Shown here: piece after piece, positions 55,754-64,000 of the stretch | How positions within the stretch are numbered: position 1 is the first letter of the stretch | Layout of the letters: the number at the start of each line of letters is the position of its first letter | DNA from: Brachionus manjavacas | Taxonomy: Eukaryota > Rotifera > Eurotatoria > Ploima > Brachionidae | Direction: 5' to 3' | Length of the DNA: 64,000 nt | NCBI GenBank assembly: GCA_019054805.1 | Contig: JAHQIY010000003.1 | Span: 6,572,001-6,636,000, forward strand | Notes under the pieces: model-generated | What the model saw: only the letters and a program-made list of their open reading frames with translations | Database searches by the model: none | What the model was told of the DNA's origin: nothing | Program-made: the position numbers and the translations under genes

Positions 55754-58700
55754 TAAAAAAATATTTCAATATATTTCCATCTAGAAACAAATAAACCAAA
55801 AATTTAAATAATAAAATTTCAGGTTTTTTATCATTTTTCTCTATCTTAGTTTTTGATTTTTTTTTTAGAACAAAAAATTCGAGAAATTCGCCCAAACCAA
55901 ATAAACATTTTAATAGAATGGAAAAAAAAGAAAAGTAAAATTTAAAATAAAATGTTTCGTGTTTTAATAAAGTACAAGTACTAAGACATGCATTAAAATG
56001 ACATTTATAATTTTAATTACAAAAACTTAATTATTTCGAGACCGCTTTAAATAAATTGAATTTACATTTGTTTCATGTTGGTCTCACATTGAACTCAATG
56101 CTTCATTTAACTCTATCAGTATAAAGAATATCACAAAACCTGAATGAAATTGATTCCAATTTGAGAGAAGCTTTTTTGATTTATTTTGAGGCAATGGCTA
56201 GAATTGTGGATTTGAATTGATTTAGAACTGCTCCGAGTATCGATCCATTTCAAGAGCGTGATAAATCTTTAGTGGAAATTCCCGAATAGAAAATTAGTTT
56301 TAAATACCAATTTTTAATTAAATTTTTCAAAACTAAAATTTCACTATTACAGATTCTAATTTCGATTTTATTAATTTTTATGAATGAAAAAAACAAAACA
56401 ATAGGAGATGACATAATTTTTTGATTTATTATCCGAATGACTTGGTTTAGACCAATGCCACAGATTAATTATTAAATTGCATCCGATTTTTCATAAACCT
56501 TCATCTAGTCTCAAATAGATTAAATATGAAAAATCTCAATTTTTAGATTAAGGAATGGCAAGTGGCAATGATTTAATAGAATTCTCATCCGATTAAGTAA
56601 AATAGTGCTAAAGTTACTTAAAGATACTCGGTTAATTAATCGGAATTTTAATTCACTAGAAAAATACTTTCGGTAAATCTGCCCTATACAAAAACCTAAT
56701 AAAATTAGCCTACAATATTAGAAATAGACGCTTGCCCAGAGAGTGTTTTCTCTAGAATAGTAAATATGAAGTAACACTTTTTTTTAAAAGCTTCTTGTTG
56801 AGTTTATATCCAAGATTTAATTGAAAAAAATCGCTAGAAATTGTTTCTATTTCTTAAAATTGCTTCCAGGTTAAAATATTATGCAACAATTAATCGCACG
56901 GTCTATCTTAAACTAAAAAAAATAAAATTAATATTTATGAATTGCTATGAAATTGTTGACAAATAGAAAAATACCACCACAAGTTTGTAAATATTTATCT
57001 AAATTTTGCAAGATAAAAAAACAAATTACGAAATCAAAATTTAAATTATCATGATAAATGTGTCAGTTTAGGCAAGGGACGCTCTAGAAGCCATAGTTTT
57101 GATAAGAACTTATTCTTCAGTCTGCAATTTTGGCCAACAATGGCCGAGTAATTTAAAATTTAAATTTACAAACTTGAATATTTTCCGGCATAGAAAATAC
57201 AAGATAATTTAATTGATTGACCATTGTCATTATCAGGACAATAAAAATTCCATGTCTTAAACATTCTTAATTTTGATTTCCTAAGCCGAGCAGAAAAATC
57301 AATAAATGTCAAAGTTTTTTTCTCATTCATCAAATCGATTTTTCCTCGTCCAGTCCACTCTCTATTTAATTTAAATTAGCAAAGTTTTTTTGCTGGTCTG
57401 AGAATCGATGCTAAGAGAAACTTCTCGCTAGACTTAATTAATATATTTTTTTAATTAAATAAATATTTAATCAGTATGGAAAAAAAAACAGAATCTTATT
57501 AGTCACAGATAATGACTTTTTAGCTGCCACTGCTAGTCTGGTCACTTCAATTACTCAAAACCCTGTCCATTAAAATGAAATATTTTTGTTCAAAATCACG
57601 TTTAGTGTGAAAGCCATTTTTGCAAAAATAAAAAAAGGTGCTCTTTTAAATCGCATTGCAAATGCCATTTGTATCTATAAATGAAAACCAGTAGAATGAT
57701 ATTCGAAAATTTCACAAGAGAATTTTATCGATTTTGATATTTGGCTTCGATTTTTTTAATTAAATCGAATGGATCTTTTAAAAAGCCTAATTTGCTGGCT
57801 AGTTAAAAAAATAAACAAAATTTTCAAGTCTAATCTCCTGGGCAGATGTTATCTTCTTTAGCCAGTTCTGTGCAATCGATTTATTTGAATTCAGGAAGTG
57901 CCAATTCTTTTTTTAGAATGCCCGTCTAAGTAAACAATTTCAAAGACACCAAACCACATGGAACAATCTACTTAAAGACTTGAAAAGCAAACACTTTTTA
58001 AGGATTTAATTTAAACAGCATTATTTGCACTCTTGACAAAACTGGTCAGTTCGAAGCCAAGGACAGATGCCGACAATTTGCTTGTGTCAATAGAATTTCA
58101 CTTACAACTCGGTCTATGAAACAAATATGGCAATGACAAAGCAACAAAAAAATTTAAATAATTTTTGTCAATTTGCTTAAAATTACAAGAAAAACTAATT
58201 AGATAAAAAATTGAGTTTTATATTTCATTACTATCATTTGTCAGTAGGTCCTAAATTCTTGGTATTTTTTTATTTTATTTACTGAAAAAATTAGCGCTAA
58301 AACTTTGATAGCCAAATTTTTGATTAATCTCGGCACAAAACAGAAGACTTTTTTCTAGAGAAAAAAAAATCAATTTGCATTTTTCTCTTTTTTTCCGATT
58401 GACTTAATTTTATTAAACTGGAAAAATTTTCAACTAATTTTATTCTAAATTCATCGAGCTCACTGAATACTGCATTGAATAGAAACAAATTACTCTCAGA
58501 CCTTTAAAAAATCATAAACCCTAGCTTCATATGCAATTAATCACAAGTTAATAAAAAAAATTGACTAAAATAAATTTTGTAAAAAATATTGTCAATAAAA
58601 CAAAAATTCAGCAACTATGTTGTCACACGATTTAGCCTGGAATATGTGAGTTTTTTATTTCCTGTTCGAAATTCGCACTAAGAAAAAAAAACTATATTTT

Positions 58701-59960
58701 TTGTTAAATAACCAGTTACTTAACAAATCCGCCTGTTTCAAAAAATATTTTGACAGTGACCCAGAGCTTTTGAAAACCACTTAATAGCCTTAATAAAACC
58801 TGATTGATTTAAAGTCCAACTTGTCGCTTAGACCAAATAATTAAGGCCGAATAAAAACTGACCATAAATTAAATCTTTGTCAAGAGTTTGATAAATTTTG
58901 GTCTTTGTATCAAAAAAAGATTAGCTTAATTGTAGACTAGAGAGATTTAACTTCAATTTTAGCTTTATCTTAATATCAATAAAGTAAATAGATAAGAGAT
59001 ATTTATTGACACGAAAATAAATTGGCTTTCTAGGCTTTAAAGGTGGAAAATGTGCTCCGGGACACAAGTTTTGCGTTGTGCAACATTCTTCAAAGTGTGC
59101 TGACTTGAATAGACACGGTCAATTCTAAAACTATCTGCCAAAACAAATTGTTAGGTCTCAAATATCATAAGAAGTCTGCTCGTAGAATAAACAAATTTGA
59201 TCTGATGATAAATGATTTGGAACGTAAACAAAGAAGAAAAAAAAGAGGAATCTTTTAGCGTTTGTTTATTACAGTTGAGCCTAGATAAATATCATCTATG
59301 AGATGATAATAAAATGGTATGTTGAATGAAAGAAGGCCAATAAAGCGGTTGTAAAAATAAATTTTGTTAAGTATGTTCTAGAGGGAAAATTTGGCTAAAA
59401 AAGAGAGAAAAAGAGAGGGAATATTGTCGAAGCTTTGTGAACACATTTAATCACCATTAATATCTTTATGGCCTAAATAGGCCAGATAAAGTTTCAGTTT
59501 GAATTTCACATGTTTTGTTTTTTAGCGATTATGGACAAACGAGAAGTTTGCTCGCCATTGTAGCACTGGAATGTGAGCGAGGCAAATTTTGGCAAATTAA
59601 ATTGAGGAAAATTTGTCTAGAAGCCGTATAGCTTAAGATTTTGAAATTCAAGATAAAATCTTTACTTAAGACTACTTAAAATATCTGAATAGAAAGGAGG
59701 TTAATTATAAATGAAATTAATCGAATCTTGCTTGTTGTGTTTGCCTCGACTTTGAGTCGGGTAGAGATAATTGTGCCAGTATGCATTGTTCGTTTATTAG
59801 TTTCAGTCGGAATTATGATGATAGTTGAAAATTTATGAACCATGAGTAATTTCGCAGCATTCATGTTTCTTTAGGTTCTGTTCTATTAGCAGAATTTGGT
59901 CAGACTGCTCAAGCTGGTTTTAAATTATTTATCAATTTGAAGACTTTCGATGTGCCCTAC
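55754..59960. other. Gene-free region upstream of the Cas-family gene
   Basis: About 4.2 kb with no long open frame, less simple-sequence than elsewhere in the window and no recognised element. As it precedes the Cas-family start, it is the natural place for promoter and enhancer sequence, but I can point to no specific site. Confidence 0.45.
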
Positions 59961-59966
59961 ATTGGT

Positions 59967-60042
59967 GTTAAATCCCGAGTGGTCATCACATCTGTCTGAC
60001 ACAGGAGGTCCCAAGTTCCATCCTTGGTGTGATCAGTTTTTT
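59967..60042 (+). mobile_element. tRNA-Val-like sequence (SINE head or tRNA pseudogene)
   Basis: GAGTGGTCATCACATCTGTC, then CTGACAC and GGAGGTCCCAAGTTCCATCC, follows animal tRNA-Val closely: GTGGTTATCACATCTG D-arm region, anticodon loop with GAC, and a GGTTCGATCC-like B box. The acceptor stem halves do not pair and the B box is altered, so it is not a working gene. A T-rich run and pyrimidine-rich CTCTCTCACTCTCACTTT follow, which could be a SINE body. Confidence 0.5.
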
Positions 60043-60044
60043 TT

Positions 60045-61620
60045 CTGCTGATACTGCTGCTCTTCTCTCACTCTCACTTTAATCTGTGTCTTCTGAATTC
60101 TAAATAGAGCAATTTAAGCTAAATTGTTCAGCAGTGGTTTTTGCTGAAACCATTGGATTTGTTTTTGATAGAAAAATATTTTCGCTTAGCTAACACAATG
60201 GAAAAAAGAAAGCATTTCATCAAAATTAAGCTAATAACCTGTGTTCTACCTGATATTCCATTGACTCTTTTCGATATTTTTCTTAAGCTCATACAAACAA
60301 TTTAACTAGGTCTTGGTTGAATCATTGAGCTTGTTTAGACAAACAACCATGTGACTAGTGTTTTTCTAAAAATTTTAATTTAACTAAAAAAGCTGCTTTT
60401 TTAACATTCATTTTAAAGCCTTTAGATAAAATTGTGCTTGTTATTTTAAGCATCGATTCAGCTTGGCCTTGTGAATCAAACGAGTCCAAGTGATTGAAGT
60501 GCTCACCAAAAGGTTGCGCAATGTTAGAGAACCTAATTGAAAACAAAAGGCTTCAGTGATAGTCGAAAAAAATAAACCTGACTAAAAAAGCTTTGCACTG
60601 TTATTAACAATTTAAAACTAGTTTACGCTCAGCAACAAAAAATTCTTTAAATCTCATTTTGCTCAAGAGCTTAACTATTGATCTAAAAAGATAATAGAAA
60701 TGAATTAGTAAAAAAAAACGTTTGATGAGATGAATTGAAAATTATCTTTTAAATTTCAAATCTCGACTTGAAAAATAAAAAAAAAGCTCAGAAAATTCTC
60801 TCCGAGATAAGGAAATCAGTCCTCATCTTTATTTTAAGATAGTATTCCATTAGAAGAGTACGCTTGTTTGAATTTCTTAAGATAAAGGAAATGTAAAATA
60901 TTAGAGCTAATATGAGAAAAAATCAATCTGCTCTCAAGGTATCAATTTGTTCGAATTTTTATCGTACTGAAATAGTGTCGTTTTTTTTGTCGCAAAAAAT
61001 TCAAAATAAAATTATTTTTTTTTGGAGCCTATTTGACTATGGACATCACTAATAAGTGTACAAATGATCAAATCTAATTTGGAAAGGTATCAATAAAAAA
61101 ATTAGCAAAGCCTTTGGTGATTTACAAGAAACTTGGATGTAGAATTTTAATATCCTAATATGACAGGTGAAAATTTGATCTAAGCTAAGCTCTTAATTTA
61201 AAAATCAAAATAAGACTATTCTTCAACCCTTGCTAAAACCTAAGCTAAATTTAACAATTAAATTGAGGCTTTTGGGCAAAACTTTTCAAAATTTTGAGAC
61301 TCAAAGCTTCACAACTTTTAATTAATTTTGAAAACTTTTACGGATCAAAATTTTAGTTTGTTTATTCTTATATGCAAACTTGTTATTCTGACTCCTCAAG
61401 AGAAATCTACTTTCAAAATTCATGAAACCAAGTGGCTGAGAAAATAACTAAAAAACTTAATTCTAAAATTTAAATAAAGTTTTCTTAGTCAAAAAATTAT
61501 TTTTTGGCAAAAAAACTCTTTATTTTATAAACAATAGTTTAAGGTAAAAGTGCACAACCAAAAAGTTTTTTGTTGTTGCGGTATTTGAAAGAAATAACTA
61601 TCGTTTTTCCTTGAAGATAA
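60045..61620. other. Gene-free stretch
   Basis: No supported gene, RNA or repeat. Confidence 0.4.
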
Positions 61621-62510
61621 GCGCCATCAAAATAATAATTATAATCTAATAAAGGCTTCAACCTGTAGAGCAAGAGGCGAGGATCTTACTATGGTAGCTT
61701 AAACGAGTAGTTGAGAGTGTATAAATCTTAAAGCTCTTTTTTTTAAATTTTTGTGTCGCTAAACAAATATTTTCTTTTAAAAAATGTTTACTGATTTTGC
61801 TGAGATTATTTCTGGTGATGGTGACTTCCAATTATCCATAACTAAAAACAAAAAAAAAAATATTTCTATGACTTGTTTTGGGGAATTTTTTGGCCATTAT
61901 GTTCTTTTGTTCATGAATATTCCCTAGTGCACTCACAGCTTTCTTTAAACTCGCTAAGCTGTTTGGCTTGTACCAATCAACCTGCTTTAAACCAGCATTT
62001 ATCTTAAAGTACTCGATGTGGTCGGCTCTTTCTCTTCTTGCTTTTTGTGATGTCAGAACAAGTTCATAAATATCTTTAGGCAAGAATTTCAGACCTTAAA
62101 CTAATTTTGTCTCATATGGGCTATATCCTATTATTATGTGTATTAATGTCTATTACAAAAGCCAAATACATAGACTTGAAAGTTATAGCTTTCCAATACT
62201 AGAACTAGAACTGTTGCTGAGTTGATACAGGATCACCCTATCAGCTGCTATTATTAACAGGTAGCTCCATTATAAATTATGGTTATACCACGATCATGCT
62301 TCTTGTTTGTTACTCCAAGTGGTTCGACATTCATGGTAATGTTTATATCAGAGTGCTTGTTGTTGATAACCATAAGTCTTGGTTTTTCATCGTTAAATTT
62401 GCCAACTGTTGACCAATTGACGAAAATGGTCTCTTTATTGGCAAATAAAGGACCAAAGCTAACAGAACATTTAATTCAATTTGAATTTTTGATGTAGGCC
62501 AAAGCAAGAA
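61620..62510 (-). mobile_element. LINE fragment related to the 30.9-33.0 kb element
   Basis: Minus-strand reading: a decayed FAD-type catalytic block near 62465 (SFGPLFANKET), then FVNWSTVGKFNDEKPRLMVI and PLGVTNKKHDRGITI, then near 62060 RRERADHIEYFKINAGLKQV and DWYKPNS. These match the RRERGDLVEYFKIVNGLTQV segment of the larger LINE. It ends at an ATT/ATA-type tail near 61630. A large internal deletion joins the palm to the C-terminal part. Confidence 0.7.
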
Positions 62511-64000
62511 TCTTTAGTAAAGAAGCACATCTTATGTTACTTCACTTTGAAAAGGAGATCCAACTGAGGTCTTGTTTATTTAAAAAAATAAACAAGGTGG
62601 GCCTAAGTACTTATCTTTAAAAAGTAATAATTTATTGATAGAACTGATGTTCAGTTAATAATTGTTATTTCTTAAACATTTTAGCTTAAATTTTGTCTAA
62701 AAACTAAATTCAGCCAAAGATGTTTAACCTTTGAATTTTATTAATCAAACCGTTGATTAAACAAATAATTATTTGCTTGATCTATTCAGCTAAACGTTAA
62801 TAAGACTAGATCTTTTTATCTTTTTAGAAGATTTGTTAAAGAACCTGTTGCTTTTCAGTAGAAAAAAAAATCAAATCTACATGGCACATCACCTTTAAGA
62901 AAAAAAATCATAATTACTTGACTTTAGTGTAGTGGCCACTAACTGTAAAGCCCACTTTTTCGGAACATTAACATTTAAAATGTTTTCATTTTTTATTTGT
63001 AGTGATTTGTTCTAAAAACCGAATCAATCGATTTGTAAACCTTGAGGCTTAATTCCATAACAAGTCTAATTACAAATTATCGATCAAGCTAAAATTAAAA
63101 TAATCGATAATTAGAGCTTACATTTTTTTCTATTAAAATTTAAGTTTTAGAAATTTCCTTTTTTTTTAAGACTTAAATATCTAAAATTGTATGTTTGTAC
63201 ATCAGGAATTAATAAAAAAAAGTCGAATGCAAATGCGAGACTAATAAAAATCAACAAAAAATTTCAGCCAGAGACTTGAATTAATTAAATATTCAAATAT
63301 TCGTCTTCCTGGTTCCCAAGTGGAAACAATAATCAATATTGAACACATGAAAAATCAACAGATCTTACTGAATTTATCTAAGCCTTGATTAGAAAATTTT
63401 CAATGCAGAATTCCGTCTGTCCGTCTAGTGGATATGTATGTGTCTTCGTTTTCTAGATATTTCTAAATTCCTCTTTTTTTTTCTTAATTGTAAATAATAA
63501 AAATAAAATTGCTGCAATTATTATTTTTTATTTAATAGTAATAAGCCCTACAACAGGCCCAAAGCCCCAGCGTTCATTTAAATAAGGTTTCGCTATAAAT
63601 TTTTTTTAACGAGCTTGGTCAGTTCGTAATATTTATTAAACGCATAAAATCAGTCGGACTTCAACCGAAATGAATTTGCGTTTAATTTAGAGAATCGGTA
63701 TCATGAACTTGATAGGGCATTTTTGAGCTAATTAAAGTGAGCTCAATGTAAACTCGAATAGACCTTAAAAAACTTTTAAATGCTACTTTAAATGACAATT
63801 GTTGAATTGAAAATTTCACATTTCTATTGAAACTGCACTATTCCTTTGGCATACAATTAATTTTCATTGATCAAATTGAATTACTCTTGTCCATGAATTA
63901 TTTCGACGCACTTTGTTAATTATTTTCTGTATTTTTGTTTTAAGTTCTATTTAAAAAGCATGTTAACTGTTAACTAGCTCAATTTTTAGGACTCGCCAGA
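62511..64000. other. Gene-free stretch to the window edge
   Basis: AT-rich, no open frame of note, no repeat shared with the rest of the window that I can see. Confidence 0.4.

Noticed and set aside
59020-59125. Small cysteine-bearing exon (GFKGGKCAPGHKFCVVQ) after a TTTCTAG acceptor
   Set aside because: Isolated, only about 30 codons, no partner exon or family. Such short frames occur by chance.
59967-60042. Functional tRNA-Val gene
   Set aside because: The acceptor stem does not pair and the B box has a substitution at an invariant base.
62279-62497. Plus-strand open frame of 72 codons as a gene
   Set aside because: It is the antisense of a recognisable LINE reverse-transcriptase segment on the minus strand.

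Overview
The window is nuclear DNA of a small-genome animal. It is strongly AT-rich, and its genes are split by very short introns (mostly about 45-70 bases) with ordinary GT-AG ends. The genes are metazoan: a Cas-family adhesion scaffold, histidine decarboxylase, a LEDGF-type PWWP/IBD chromatin reader, SEC11 signal peptidase, LRRC57 and an ABCA transporter. Tiny introns, AT richness and many non-LTR retroelement remnants fit a monogonont rotifer such as Brachionus best; that placement is inference, not proof.

Layout: 1-1.1 kb holds a LINE fragment, 2.0-2.6 kb a decayed helix-turn-helix remnant and 3.0-4.05 kb two more LINE fragments. SEC11 (4.5-5.2 kb, minus) has three exons. From 5.8 to 10.4 kb lie a mariner-type end, a tRNA-derived SINE and a 2.7-kb decayed LINE. 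The ABCA gene fills 11.1-25.85 kb (minus). I resolve 22 exons that join in frame into 1,712 residues with both nucleotide-binding domains intact; its intron 17 is a nest of inverted-repeat elements. The PWWP/IBD gene is at 27.8-30.2 kb (plus), and an L2/CR1-like LINE with a readable reverse transcriptase follows at 30.9-32.95 kb. Histidine decarboxylase is at 33.6-35.7 kb (minus) and LRRC57 at 38.9-39.7 kb (minus). Between them lie a SINE piece and a Mutator-like MITE with a 9-base target duplication. From 40.4 to 49.9 kb there is a repeat-rich stretch around one single-exon type II membrane protein gene (42.6-43.6 kb, minus). The Cas-family gene spans 50.2-55.75 kb (minus), its single 3.8-kb intron packed with LINE and MULE debris. 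From 55.8 to 64 kb I find no gene, only a tRNA-Val-like sequence and another LINE fragment.

The host genes are unrelated housekeeping or signalling genes with no operon logic. The structure beyond them is mobile-element biology: at least three LINE families, two tRNA-derived SINE-like elements, and mariner, piggyBac, Mutator and foldback types of inverted-repeat DNA element. There is also a 360-base dispersed repeat of unknown nature. Six of the seven host genes have a splice-acceptor-like site just upstream of the start codon, which suggests 5'UTR introns or spliced-leader trans-splicing. I found no wholly new biological system and do not claim one.
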